Shown one piece after another: positions 14,117-22,738 of a stretch of 33,063 nucleotides of DNA (within the stretch, counting starts at the first letter, position 1; each line of letters begins with the position of its first letter). This DNA is from Oscillospiraceae bacterium (lineage in GTDB: Bacteria; Bacillota; Clostridia; Oscillospirales; Ruminococcaceae). The translations under genes and the position numbers were made by a program. The notes beneath the pieces were generated by a model. The model was not told the DNA's origin, did no database searches, and saw only the letters and a list, made by a program, of their open reading frames with translations. Location: assembly GCA_012729855.1 (NCBI GenBank), contig JAAYCI010000020.1, positions 1-33,063 of the forward strand. Direction: 5' to 3'.

Positions 14117-15466
14117 TTAGCCCAGGTTAGGCAGCCAGGTTACCAGGCTTGGAACAGCAATCATCATAATGACCAGCAGGGCCATCAGGAACAGATAGGG
14201 CACGGAGCCCCTGAAAATATTGTTTACAGTAAGGCCCACCGATTTGTCCACCGCGGCATCTACGGCAAACACCACCATGCCAAACGGCGGCGTCAGCAGC
14301 CCCATCTCTATGGTGACGATCATCACGATGCCAAACCACACCAGGTCCATGCCCAGCATCCGCATCACCGGCGCCATCAGCGGCACGGTAAGCAGCAGGA
14401 TGGAGGTGGAGTCCAGCACGCAGCCCAGCAACAGCAGGATGACGCAGAACAGGGCGATGAGGCCGTAGGTGGGCAGCCCCAGGCCAATGATGCTGTTGCC
14501 CACAAAATTGACCAGGCCGCTCATGGAGAGCATGCGGGAATACATGGTGGCCGCAATGAGCAGCAGCATAATGGAAGCGCCGGACGATGCCGTTTCCAGC
14601 ACCACACCCTTCAGGCCTTTCCAGCGCATGCCGGTGCACAGCGCAATGATCATGGAGCCCAGGCAGCCAAAGGCCGCCGCCTCGTAGGGGGTGAAGAAGC
14701 CTCCCCAGATGCCGCCCATCACCAGGATGATGAGCAAAATGGTGGGCAACGGCCCCAGAATCACTTTTTTCAGGCTTTCTTTCCGTTCTTTGGACCAATC
14801 CACCTTCACTGCTTTGCCGTCCGGCCCCACTTCACGGCCGATAAGCTTGGGGCGCATGGACGCGCGAACGATGATATAGATGCTGTAAATAGTGGCCAGC
14901 ACAATGCCGGGGCCCACGCCCGCCAGGAACAGCTTGCCAATGGACACCTCTGCCTGCATGCCGTAGATGATCATCAAAGCACTGGGAGGAATGAGCATGC
15001 CCAGCACCGAACTGCCCGACACCGTGCCCACGGCGAAACTTTTGTCGTACTTGTAGCGCACCATTTCCGGCATGGCCACCTTGCTGAACACCGCCGCCGA
15101 GGCCACACTGACGCCCGTAACCGCCGCAAACAGCGCGTTGGAGGCCACTGTGGCCACCCCAAGCCCGCCAGGCACCCGGCGCAACAGGTAGTTGGAGGAG
15201 GTAAACAGCGCCGTGGCCGAGCCGGAATGGCTCATAAAGATGCCCATCATCAGGAACAGCGGTAACACAATGAAGCTGTATTCCCGTATGCCCGAATAGG
15301 CCGTGGCGGACAGGATGCTGAGCGCCACATTCACCTTGCCGCCGGAGATGAGCAATACCCCCAAAAAGCTGGACAGGGCGAGGGCAATGCTGATGTGCAC
15401 GCCCGCCATGATCATCACAAACAGCAGGATGATGGTACAGATACCAATCATTACCGATACAGTCAT
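14117..15466 (-). CDS. TRAP transporter large permease (DctM family)
   Basis: 449 residues, about 12 membrane helices, with family blocks MMGIFMSHSG, TGVSVASAAVFSKVAMPEM, GSSVLGMLIPPSALMIIYG, FTPYEAAAFGC and EMGLLTPPFGMVVF. It couples inward Na+ (or H+) flow to uptake of an acid delivered by the binding protein. GGAGGT lies about 7 nt before ATG 15466. DctQ is 19 nt upstream. Confidence 0.95.
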   Translation of the reverse strand: MTVSVMIGICTIILLFVMIMAGVHISIALALSSFLGVLLISGGKVNVALSILSATAYSGIREYSFIVLPLFLMMGIFMSHSGSATALFTSSNYLLRRVPGGLGVATVASNALFAAVTGVSVASAAVFSKVAMPEMVRYKYDKSFAVGTVSGSSVLGMLIPPSALMIIYGMQAEVSIGKLFLAGVGPGIVLATIYSIYIIVRASMRPKLIGREVGPDGKAVKVDWSKERKESLKKVILGPLPTILLIILVMGGIWGGFFTPYEAAAFGCLGSMIIALCTGMRWKGLKGVVLETASSGASIMLLLIAATMYSRMLSMSGLVNFVGNSIIGLGLPTYGLIALFCVILLLLGCVLDSTSILLLTVPLMAPVMRMLGMDLVWFGIVMIVTIEMGLLTPPFGMVVFAVDAAVDKSVGLTVNNIFRGSVPYLFLMALLVIMMIAVPSLVTWLPNLG

Positions 15467-15485
15467 AGCCGCACCTCCTCTGGCT

Positions 15486-16013
15486 TCACAACTCCTCCAC
15501 CGGCACTTCGGTGGTGGGATGGAGGATGCTCATCACAAAGCACCGCACCATCTGCCAGGCCACCAGCACACTGGAGACAATAATAAGCACCCTGGTGGGC
15601 CAAGTGACCACCCGCAGCGCCCCTTCTCCCTCAAACTCATTCACCCGCAAAGCGGTGGTCAGCTCCGGCCAGCTGGCAATCACGATCATCACAAAGAGCA
15701 CACCGCCTGCCGCGTAGGCAATACAGTCCACCACCATTCTGCCCTTCACCGGCAGCTTGCCGTACACCACAGTGGAACGCACATGGCGGAACTGGTGGGT
15801 GGCCCATGGGAACATGAAGAAGGCGATGACCGGGATGGCCATTTTGATGATCTCCATCACGCCGATGATGGGCGCGTGGAAAAAGATGCGCGCCAGCACG
15901 TCGGCCACCACCAGCACCATCACCACCAAGATCATCAGTGAGCCACCAAAGCTCATATACTCACAGATCTTCGAAACAATATTGTCCGCTTTTTTGATGA
16001 AGTTCTTGACCAT
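15486..16013 (-). CDS. TRAP transporter small permease (DctQ family)
   Basis: 175 residues with four predicted helices (around 17-42, 56-78, 94-115 and 135-160). The conserved first-helix region (SFGGSLMILVVMVLVVADVL) and MEIIKMAIPVIAFFMFPWA match DctQ. It forms the membrane complex with DctM. Start ATG 16013 is chosen because AAAGGAGG lies 7 nt before it; a TTG two codons upstream is too close to that site. Confidence 0.92.
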   Translation of the reverse strand: MVKNFIKKADNIVSKICEYMSFGGSLMILVVMVLVVADVLARIFFHAPIIGVMEIIKMAIPVIAFFMFPWATHQFRHVRSTVVYGKLPVKGRMVVDCIAYAAGGVLFVMIVIASWPELTTALRVNEFEGEGALRVVTWPTRVLIIVSSVLVAWQMVRCFVMSILHPTTEVPVEEL

Positions 16014-16064
16014 ATCCAAACCTCCTTTGGCTATGCTGGGTGGCTTGCCAGCCTGCCTGAGCCG

Positions 16065-17729
16065 CTACAGGGTGGGCAGCGGGCCTGCGGTATCGGGGTT
16101 GGTGAATACCTCTACCAAGGCGGGGCGGTTGGCCTGCAGCGATTCCCGGATGGCGGGGCCGATGTCATTGGCATGGCTCACCGCCACGGCGTGCAGGCCG
16201 AATTCGGACGCAATTTTGGCAAAGGACACCGGTTTGAAGGCCACCATTTTTCTGCCCAGGGCCGGGTTGTCGGCATAAACCCTGTCGTACAGCAGGCGCT
16301 CCTGGCCCAATGCGTAGTTGTTGTTCACCACCGTTACGGTGGGGATGTTGTAGCGCATGGCAGTCTCCATCTCGTTGGAGAAGTACCAGAAGGCGCCGTC
16401 GCCGCTGAAGCAAACCACCGGCCGCTCGGGCACCGCGCACTTCGCCCCCAGGGACGCCGGGAAGGCCCAGCCCAGCGACCCCGCCGCCCGCAGGTATTGT
16501 TGCGACGCCTTCATGCGCACCATGGTGGCCGACCACTGGGCCGACCAGCCGGTGTCCGACACGAGGATGGCATTGTCCGGCAGGGCGGCGCTCAGCTCCG
16601 CGCACAGCCGCGCGGGCTCCACCGGGGTGCTCACAGATTCAGCGCAGGCCAGCTGGCGCGCCAGCGTGTCATCCACAAAGGCTTTTGCGGCGCTGCGCCA
16701 TGGTGGGCGTTTGCCTTCCGGCACGCCTTCCAGCAGCTGTAAAAGCACTGTGCGGGCGTCTCCCTGCAGGCCCAGGCACTTGGGGTAGTTGCGCCCCACT
16801 TCCGCCCCGTCGATGTCAATTTGCACCACCTGTACGTCCGGCGCAGGGCAGGTCCAGTTCAGGGTGGCCTGGTCGGACACCTGGCTGCCGACGAAAATGA
16901 CCAAATCGGCGTCGCGCACCGTTTTGTTGGCGCAGTCCATGCCATAGCCGCCCACCACGCCGCACCAAAGGTCGCTTTCTTCGTCTATGATGGCCTTGCC
17001 GTCCACGGTGGTGCAAATGGGGATATCCGCTTTGCGGGCCAGCTGTTCCAGCGCCTGGCCTGCGCCCGATACCAGCGCGCCCCGCCCCGCCACCAGCACC
17101 GGCCTTTCGGCGGCGGCCATGGCTTGCGCCACGGCGGCCACGGCGGCCGGCTCCGCGGCCGGGCGGGTGGCCGGCGCCGCCCCGTATTGCGGGTTGGCCA
17201 GGTAGGGCTCCTGCATTTCGGCGCCTTCCACCACCAGGCCCATGTTGTCCAAAATATCCATGTGCACGGGCCGCGGCTTGCCGCTGGTGGCCTCACGGTA
17301 GCATTGCCGCAGCAGGAAGGGCAGCTGCTGGGGGTCTTCCATGGTGGCGTTCCACTTGGTCATCCCGGCAAACAGCGGCCGGTGCTCCGATTCCTGATAG
17401 GCGTTGCGGTGCTGGAACCGCGCCGTCTTTTTGCCGGTGATGGCAATCACCGGGCTGGTGGCCAGCCAGGCGTCGTGAATGGACGCCGCCAAGTTGGCCG
17501 CGCCGATGGACTGCGCCAGGCACAGGCCCACCCGGCCGCTGGCCCGGGCATAGCCGTCGGCCATATACCCGGCGGCAAACTCCGAGTGGGCCAGGATGGC
17601 ATGGACGCCCTGCTCTTTCAGTTTTCGGATGGTGGTGGTTAAGATGGCATCCTGGTAAAAGATGTGGGTAGTGCCGTTATCCTGGATCAATTTTGCCAGA
17701 TAGTCGGCCCCGTTCAGTTTTTCCTGCAT
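16065..17729 (-). CDS. Thiamine diphosphate-dependent enzyme, acetolactate synthase/benzoylformate decarboxylase superfamily
   Basis: 554 residues with the three-domain layout of the family: PYR domain (1-170) with catalytic Glu50 in AHSEFAAGYMADGYAR; central domain (about 190-330; RPVLVAGRGALVSGA); and PP domain with SGDG at about residue 442 followed by NN about 28 residues later (the ThDP/Mg motif). Members decarboxylate or ligate 2-oxo acids (acetolactate synthase, glyoxylate carboligase, sulfoacetaldehyde acetyltransferase, benzoylformate decarboxylase). The PPHGQ-type and substrate residues do not let me choose one. A dedicated TRAP system and two lactonase-like enzymes suggest a catabolic role rather than valine synthesis, and there is no ilvN nearby. 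Start 17729 follows GAGAGG by 7 nt; the frame runs 48 nt further upstream without a signal. Confidence 0.92.
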   Translation of the reverse strand: MQEKLNGADYLAKLIQDNGTTHIFYQDAILTTTIRKLKEQGVHAILAHSEFAAGYMADGYARASGRVGLCLAQSIGAANLAASIHDAWLATSPVIAITGKKTARFQHRNAYQESEHRPLFAGMTKWNATMEDPQQLPFLLRQCYREATSGKPRPVHMDILDNMGLVVEGAEMQEPYLANPQYGAAPATRPAAEPAAVAAVAQAMAAAERPVLVAGRGALVSGAGQALEQLARKADIPICTTVDGKAIIDEESDLWCGVVGGYGMDCANKTVRDADLVIFVGSQVSDQATLNWTCPAPDVQVVQIDIDGAEVGRNYPKCLGLQGDARTVLLQLLEGVPEGKRPPWRSAAKAFVDDTLARQLACAESVSTPVEPARLCAELSAALPDNAILVSDTGWSAQWSATMVRMKASQQYLRAAGSLGWAFPASLGAKCAVPERPVVCFSGDGAFWYFSNEMETAMRYNIPTVTVVNNNYALGQERLLYDRVYADNPALGRKMVAFKPVSFAKIASEFGLHAVAVSHANDIGPAIRESLQANRPALVEVFTNPDTAGPLPTL

Positions 17730-17769
17730 GGTTAACCCTCTCTTTCTACATGGTTTATACAGGTTTTCA

Positions 17770-18591
17770 TCACCCAAAGGTATGCCGCACGATGACCCAC
17801 GGGTCGTGGCCCGTCAGGAAGTATTCCGGCTCGAATTTTTCCGCCAGTGCCTTGATCCGGTTAAAAGAAGCAAAGGCGGCCCAATGGTCGTAAATAACAG
17901 TGTTGAACATGAACGGCAGGTATTGGGGCATGGGTGTGATGGCGGTGCGGCTGCCGTCCAGCAGCTGCATTTCATCCAACAGCGGGAACAGCGAATAGCT
18001 GTAGTGGGGCATGTCGCCGGTAATCACATAGCGCCCTTTTTCGGTGGGCACCACAATGACCATGCTGCCCAGGGTGTGGCCGGGCGTCTTGTACAGTTCC
18101 AACCCATTGGGCATGAAAAAATCCCCATCGATCAGATACACGTCGCTCAGCTGGGCCACGTCGCCCGGTGTGCGAGGATCATAATCGCTGCGGATTTTTT
18201 GGGAGGGAAGCTGGTTTTGCAGGTTTTTATATTCATCCAGTTGGAAATAGCTGGGCGTGTCCTTGAACAGCAGGGCACCGCCGGCATGGTCGTTGTGCAG
18301 GTGTGTGTACAGCACCTTGTGGATGTCCGAGGGCTTCAGCCCTTCTTTTGCCAGCGCATCCAGCACATAACGGTTGCCACCCTTGGCCGGCAGCCCACCC
18401 CATGCCTTGCCATCCACAATGTTACTCTCATGGATGCCGTTGTCCACCAGGATGTTTTCCTCGCCGTTTTGCAGCAGGAACCCAATGTAGGGGGATGCGA
18501 TTGTGACGTCAGAGTCTATACCGGGCGTGATAAAGCTTTTCGCGCCGGTAATCTCCCCATAATACAGCGATGTGATCTTCCACGGTTTCAT
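17770..18591 (-). CDS. MBL-fold metallo-hydrolase, N-acyl homoserine lactonase-like (2)
   Basis: 273 residues, clearly paralogous to 13216-14043: shared SPYIGFLL, LVDNGIHES-IVDGKAWGG, HLHNDH (97-102), TPGHTLGSM and a final GHDP. All the metal-binding residues remain. The copies differ most in the middle (about 105-150) and in the C-terminal helix region that shapes the substrate pocket, suggesting two related but non-identical substrates or two steps. Start ATG 18591 follows AAAGGAG by 8 nt; a GTG nine bases upstream abuts that site and is unlikely. It is the first gene of the operon and lies next to the divergent regulator. Confidence 0.9.
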   Translation of the reverse strand: MKPWKITSLYYGEITGAKSFITPGIDSDVTIASPYIGFLLQNGEENILVDNGIHESNIVDGKAWGGLPAKGGNRYVLDALAKEGLKPSDIHKVLYTHLHNDHAGGALLFKDTPSYFQLDEYKNLQNQLPSQKIRSDYDPRTPGDVAQLSDVYLIDGDFFMPNGLELYKTPGHTLGSMVIVVPTEKGRYVITGDMPHYSYSLFPLLDEMQLLDGSRTAITPMPQYLPFMFNTVIYDHWAAFASFNRIKALAEKFEPEYFLTGHDPWVIVRHTFG

Positions 18592-18866
18592 CCGTTCCAC
18601 TCCTTTCCTCGGTTTGTTCCCCCGGCATCAATGCGGCCGGCGAACTTTGGCAGTATGTGCGTTGGGTTTTTGGGCAAGCGGCACCCCCTCTTTGGCGGGG
18701 GAAGGTTCTGCGTGGCGAGGAATATGAATAATTTGTTAATTTTTATTAAAAATATATAGATAAAAGTAAAAATACGTATAATTTATATAGGTTTTGTTGT
18801 TATTATTTTACCATGCAGCCGGCAAAGCCACACTGTTCCGGCATCTCAAAATAAAAGGAGTGATTT
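18592..18866. promoter_or_regulatory. AT-rich divergent control region of the TRAP operon and its regulator
   Basis: About 275 nt with a strong AT-rich core (18721-18810), unlike the GC-rich genes around it. On the plus strand a consensus -10 TATAAT (18777-18782) precedes the regulator, with no good -35. On the minus strand TTTACT and TAATAA, 16 nt apart, could serve the operon. No clear long inverted repeat is visible, so the operator remains undefined. Confidence 0.5.
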
Positions 18867-20123
18867 GTGGTGAGCGCACAAAACACAGACCATGAAGCCA
18901 TAGATTTCTCAAATGTGGAGATGGCCGGGCTGCTAAAGGCCCTGATTTACTCCAACAACCTGGGCGCCATTGTGAAGCAGGCGTCGCAGGTTATCGGCAA
19001 CCCCATTGCCCTTTTCAGCACCAGCTACAGCGTACTGGCCTATGCAAAGCATTACAAGATATCCGACCCCCTTTGGTTAAGCAGCATGAACCGCGGGTAT
19101 TGGAGCTATGAACTGATTTCGCGGATAAACAACAAGCCCGAACTGGGACCCGAAGCAGACGAACAGGCCTATTCCATCACCGACAGTTTAACCTCTTTGC
19201 GGCGCAGGGTGGGCCGCCTTTTTTTAAACCATACGCATTTGGGCTTCTATGTGGTGTTGGAGTCCAATGCTTCCATGGACAGGATTTCCGAAGATATTTA
19301 CCAGATGGTGGTGGCCATTTTGGCCAAGGCCGTCAGCGTGTCTCACTCCATGGACAAATACGGCTACCTGCCCGATTACGAGCATATTCTGGTGGACCTG
19401 ATTGCCCGCACCCATCACGACCGGGCCGAGCTGAACATACGCATACGGAACACCACCCTGGCGCAGATACGCCAGGCCAAGGTGATTGCGCTGGACATGC
19501 GCCATTACCTGACCAACCAGACCATTGAACCCCACCTGAAAAAGCTGATTCAAAACAAGCTGGCGTTCAGCTGGTCGGTTTACTACCAGGAAAACCTGAT
19601 TGTACTGGTGGATGAGGAAGCCTGCCTGCTGCGCAACCGCAACTGCATGGCCGAGTTTGAGGCCATGCTGCGCAGCAACAGCATTGGCGCCGGCGCCAGC
19701 GATTTGTTCCTGGACCTGTTTTCGCTGGCCGACTACCATTGCCAGGCCGTTTCGGCCCTGAAATACCGGCGCGCGTTTAAAGACCCACGCACGCTGGTGT
19801 ACTATAACGACTACAAGCTGTACGAAACGCTGGCGCAACTGCCCATGGAAGAAGCGCCCTGGCGCTACTGCAGCTCGGAGGTGCTGCTGATGGACCAGTA
19901 TGACCGTGAGCAAAACACCGAATACCTGGTGACGCTATACCATTATATCCGGTCCAGCAAAAGCCTGACGGGGGCGGCCGCCAGCCTGTTCGTGCACCGC
20001 AACACGGTGTCCTACCGCATCAGGCGCATCAGCGAATTGTTCGGCGTGGATTTTGCCGATATGCATATGATGGTACAGCACTATGTCTCTTGCCTGCTGG
20101 TGCTTGGTGCCCGGCAGCAGTAG
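18867..20123 (+). CDS. PucR/CdaR-type transcriptional regulator
   Basis: 418 residues. N-terminal sensor part (about 25-170, including VIGNPIALFSTSYSVLAYA, GAF-like in pattern), a central region (about 180-320), and a C-terminal PucR-type HTH: YIRSSKSLTGAAASLFVHRN then TVSYRIRRISELFGVDF. Such proteins usually activate purine, sugar-acid or amino acid catabolic genes in response to a small ligand. It lies divergent to the TRAP-ThDP-lactonase operon and is its natural candidate regulator. GTG 18867 follows AAAAGGAG by 6 nt; GTG 18870 is an equally possible start. Confidence 0.9.
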   Translation: MVSAQNTDHEAIDFSNVEMAGLLKALIYSNNLGAIVKQASQVIGNPIALFSTSYSVLAYAKHYKISDPLWLSSMNRGYWSYELISRINNKPELGPEADEQAYSITDSLTSLRRRVGRLFLNHTHLGFYVVLESNASMDRISEDIYQMVVAILAKAVSVSHSMDKYGYLPDYEHILVDLIARTHHDRAELNIRIRNTTLAQIRQAKVIALDMRHYLTNQTIEPHLKKLIQNKLAFSWSVYYQENLIVLVDEEACLLRNRNCMAEFEAMLRSNSIGAGASDLFLDLFSLADYHCQAVSALKYRRAFKDPRTLVYYNDYKLYETLAQLPMEEAPWRYCSSEVLLMDQYDREQNTEYLVTLYHYIRSSKSLTGAAASLFVHRNTVSYRIRRISELFGVDFADMHMMVQHYVSCLLVLGARQQ

Positions 20124-20155
20124 AACCACATAGGCCAACGCCGCTTGCCGCCAAA

Positions 20156-20255
20156 TGGCAGTTTGAAATCTGCCAGCGCCATCTGCGCGTTTATCGTATC
20201 AAACTAAAATTGAAGGGCATGTCCCCGGTTCAGTTCCGGCTCTATACCCTTCAAT
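20156..20255. repeat. Hairpins after the PucR gene
   Basis: TGGCAG (20156-20161) pairs with CTGCCA (20170-20175). A larger stem ATTGAAGGG (20209-20217) pairs with CCCTTCAAT (20247-20255) and encloses a CCGG/CCGG pair. Neither has a following T-run. The gap 20124-20354 shows no gene. Confidence 0.5.
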
Positions 20256-20354
20256 CTGCCTAATTCATTTTTGTCTAACTTTTTGGGGCTGGTTCACTGA
20301 TGGGGCAGACTTTTTGAAAAGTGTATATCAAAAAACATCCCCCTTGCTTGACTC

Positions 20355-21038
20355 GTGTCAACATTATTTAATTTGAAGTTGGTGCTGAATGGCGAAAACA
20401 CTGTTACAGGGAAGGCGGAGGAGGACCTGGATTTAACGCGGTGCATTACGGTATTGCGTGGCAAATTAACAGTATCAGGAACGGGCTCACTTACGGCAAA
20501 ATCAGATAGTTATGCTTGGGGTATTCTTTCTGACGGTAAAATTTCCATTCAGCCAAGCCAGGGCTCATCCATAAAAATTAGTACCAAGGCGCCTTCGGAG
20601 TATCTCGCGGCAATGTTGGGGTCTGGCATCAGTGTAAAAAAAGGTAATAGCATCGCCTTTAAGCAGGGCAATTCTGCATCGCAGCTCATAGCGGGGCCAC
20701 TGCGCATTTACACGGGCTATACTTACGAAAACATGAAAGAAACGCTCCCCTATATCAGTGTTAAAAACCTTCTGGATTCTCAGGTTGTTAAAGCAACGGG
20801 CGTGAAACTGAAGGTTACCAAAAAGACCCTGGACCAGGGCTGGTGGTATAGGCTGAGCCTCATATTTGTGCCCAAAAATACCACCAACACGGCGGTTACC
20901 TGGAAGAGCAGCGCCCCCAAAGTGGCCAGCGTGGACAAATATGGTGTGGTGAGTGCCCACCAAAAAGGCAAGGCCATCATCACTGTAACAACCAAAGACG
21001 GTGGGTTCAAGGCCAAGTGTGTTATAACCGTGAAGTAG
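20355..21038 (+). pseudogene. 5'-truncated copy of the secreted Big_2 protein
   Basis: A 227-codon open frame that aligns from its first residues with the inner part of the next gene: NLKLVLNGENTV against NLKVVLNGKNTV, LRGKLTVSGTGSL against IRGSLTVSGTGSL, and a full Big_2 domain ending KAKCVITVK against TAKCVITVK. The first 120 or so residues of the intact gene, including the signal peptide, are missing. The only start is a GTG without a ribosome binding site, and an in-frame TGA (20349-20351) lies just upstream. The 3' part is undamaged. Most likely a partial tandem duplication or deletion product that is no longer secreted. Confidence 0.75.
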
Positions 21039-21117
21039 GGCAAAGTCTGCTTTGCCGCGGAACAACAAAACAGATAAAAGCGCGGACAACAACTTGAGTA
21101 AACAAGGAGAAATGGGT

Positions 21118-22236
21118 ATGAAGAAAATCATCAGTATGATGCTGGCACTGGCACTGGCACTGGCTATGGGGTGTGCGCTCTCGGTAGGGGCGGCCGGCCC
21201 GGCAGAAGCGGCTTCGGGCGGTGTACCGCCCAGCGCGCTGGCGGCTGCAACGGCCGATATCGACCCCGCGGTGCTAGAGGCCGACGCGGAAGCACGGGCA
21301 GGCATACAGTCGACAATGCCGCAGGCCGAGGACAAATATCTGTTTGTGGATAACAAACTCATTTGGGATAACGGGAAGTTTACCAAGAATAAGGTGAAAG
21401 GCGCCAGCTTTAATGCCGGCACCAAAACATTGACGCTGACCAACTATAATGGGGAGAACATTTTTGCCGCGGGCATGAACTTGAAGGTGGTGCTAAACGG
21501 TAAAAACACCGTGAAAGGCACGATAGAAAGGGAATACAACTTTACCCGTGCTGTTGCCGTGATCAGGGGCAGCCTTACTGTCTCTGGAACGGGCTCACTC
21601 AATGTAAGCGCAAAGAATAGTGGAACAGCAGGAAGTGCCGGAATAATAGGGTATTATGGCGTAAATATCCGCAGTGGTAACGTGAGCATTACGACCAAAA
21701 GCAATGATGCCAGTTATGGGATAGCCGTAGGTAAAGGTGCGGTAAAGCTCGATCTGCAGCAGGGCTCGTCCGTTGAAATCATCACCAAGGTGGCACAGTA
21801 TTGGCGGCCGGTAGCCATTGAAGCAAAGAAAATTAGTATTGGTTCTGGCGGCACCATTGTGCAAAAACTGGGCAGCACCAAGTCTGGCGCGAAAGCCGGC
21901 AAAATCCAGGTAGAAAACTGGGAAGACATAAAAAGGGTTTATAGTGGCTACGTAAAAGTCCAGAATATTTCGGACGAGCAGTTTGTCCGTGCGGAAGGCG
22001 TTGCGCTTAACACAACGGCGAAAACCGTGAAAAAGGGCAAAACCTATACGCTGAAAGCCACGCTGAACCCCGGCAATGCCAGCAACAAGGCTGTAACATG
22101 GAAAAGCAGTTCCAGCAAGGTGGCATCGGTGAGCAGCAGGGGTGTAGTAACTGCCAAGAAGAAGGGCAAGACCACCATCACAGCCACCACCGTAGACGGC
22201 AAATTTACAGCCAAGTGTGTGATTACAGTAAAATAG
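21118..22236 (+). CDS. Secreted protein with beta-rich repeats and C-terminal Big_2 domain
   Basis: 372 residues. A Sec signal peptide (MKKIISMMLALALALAMGCA onward, cleavage near residue 32 after AEA), a low-complexity stretch, then a beta-rich region (about 75-280) of repeated NTV...GSLTVSGTGSL...GVNIRSGNVSI elements, as in parallel beta-helix or carbohydrate-binding domains of gut bacteria, and a Big_2 Ig-like domain (about 290-372; AVTWKSSSSKVASVSSRGVV). Likely extracellular and adhesion- or glycan-related. No sorting motif or transmembrane anchor is visible, so retention is unexplained. Start ATG 21118 lies 8 nt after AAGGAG; an ATG 6 nt upstream is too close to it. Function unknown. Confidence 0.88.
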   Translation: MKKIISMMLALALALAMGCALSVGAAGPAEAASGGVPPSALAAATADIDPAVLEADAEARAGIQSTMPQAEDKYLFVDNKLIWDNGKFTKNKVKGASFNAGTKTLTLTNYNGENIFAAGMNLKVVLNGKNTVKGTIEREYNFTRAVAVIRGSLTVSGTGSLNVSAKNSGTAGSAGIIGYYGVNIRSGNVSITTKSNDASYGIAVGKGAVKLDLQQGSSVEIITKVAQYWRPVAIEAKKISIGSGGTIVQKLGSTKSGAKAGKIQVENWEDIKRVYSGYVKVQNISDEQFVRAEGVALNTTAKTVKKGKTYTLKATLNPGNASNKAVTWKSSSSKVASVSSRGVVTAKKKGKTTITATTVDGKFTAKCVITVK

Positions 22237-22263
22237 CGCAGAACATGCCCTCGGTAAAACAAC

Positions 22264-22290
22264 AAAGCCCTCCCGCATGGGAGGGCTTTT
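22264..22290. terminator. Bidirectional terminator between the Big_2 gene and rplL
   Basis: AAAGCCCTCCC (22264-22274) and GGGAGGGCTTT (22279-22289) form an 11-bp stem with a 4-nt loop, followed by T on the plus strand and preceded by A residues for the minus strand. It ends the rplJ-rplL transcript and the Big_2 gene. Confidence 0.85.
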
Positions 22291-22305
22291 GGCTATTCAA
22301 AAAAC

Positions 22306-22680
22306 TTATTTCAGCTCAATCTTGGCGCCCTGCTCTTCCAGCTTCTTCTGGATGTCCTCGGCGTCGGCCTTGGAGGCGCCTTCCTTCACGGGCTTGGGCG
22401 CGGTGTCCACCAGTTCCTTGGCTTCTTTCAAGCCCAGGCCGGTAATCTCTTTCACAGCTTTGATGACGGCCATCTTGTTGGGGCCAATCTCCGCCAGGAT
22501 AACGTCGAATTCGCTCTTCTCTTCCTCGGCGGCGCCGGCGGCGGGGGCAGCGCCGGCCATCATCACCGGGGCGGCGGCCGAAACGCCGAACTTCTCTTCA
22601 ATGGCTTTTACCAGGTCGTTCAGTTCCAGCACGGTAAGCTCTTCTACCGCGGCAACAATTTTATCAATTTTCTCGCTCAT
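22306..22680 (-). CDS. rplL: 50S ribosomal protein L7/L12
   Basis: 124 residues. N-terminal dimerisation domain ([21 protein letters not shown]), an Ala/Gly/Pro hinge (35-50), and the C-terminal factor-binding domain with [20 protein letters not shown] and [19 protein letters not shown]. It forms the ribosomal stalk with L10 and recruits translation GTPases. Start 22680 is set by GGAGG 8 nt upstream; the frame runs on upstream only into the intergenic region and rplJ. rpoB does not follow. Confidence 0.97.
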   Translation of the reverse strand: MSEKIDKIVAAVEELTVLELNDLVKAIEEKFGVSAAAPVMMAGAAPAAGAAEEEKSEFDVILAEIGPNKMAVIKAVKEITGLGLKEAKELVDTAPKPVKEGASKADAEDIQKKLEEQGAKIELK

Positions 22681-22738
22681 GCTTTGTTCCTCCGTTATAG
22701 TATGTTTATGGTTGATTTTTGCAGTTGCCGGGGCAGGG

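Noticed and set aside
14063-15265. A 400-codon plus-strand frame opposite the TRAP large permease.
   Set aside because: The His/Gln-rich translation is a by-product of the codon usage of the DctM gene on the other strand; no ribosome binding site.
13216-18591. Interpreting the lactonase-like genes as a quorum-quenching system.
   Set aside because: No AHL synthase or LuxR-type gene is present, and both genes are embedded in a transport and catabolic operon, so a metabolic role is more likely.
20355-21038. Reading the first Big_2 copy as a complete gene.
   Set aside because: No signal peptide, no ribosome binding site, an in-frame stop just upstream, and similarity starting in the middle of the intact paralogue.
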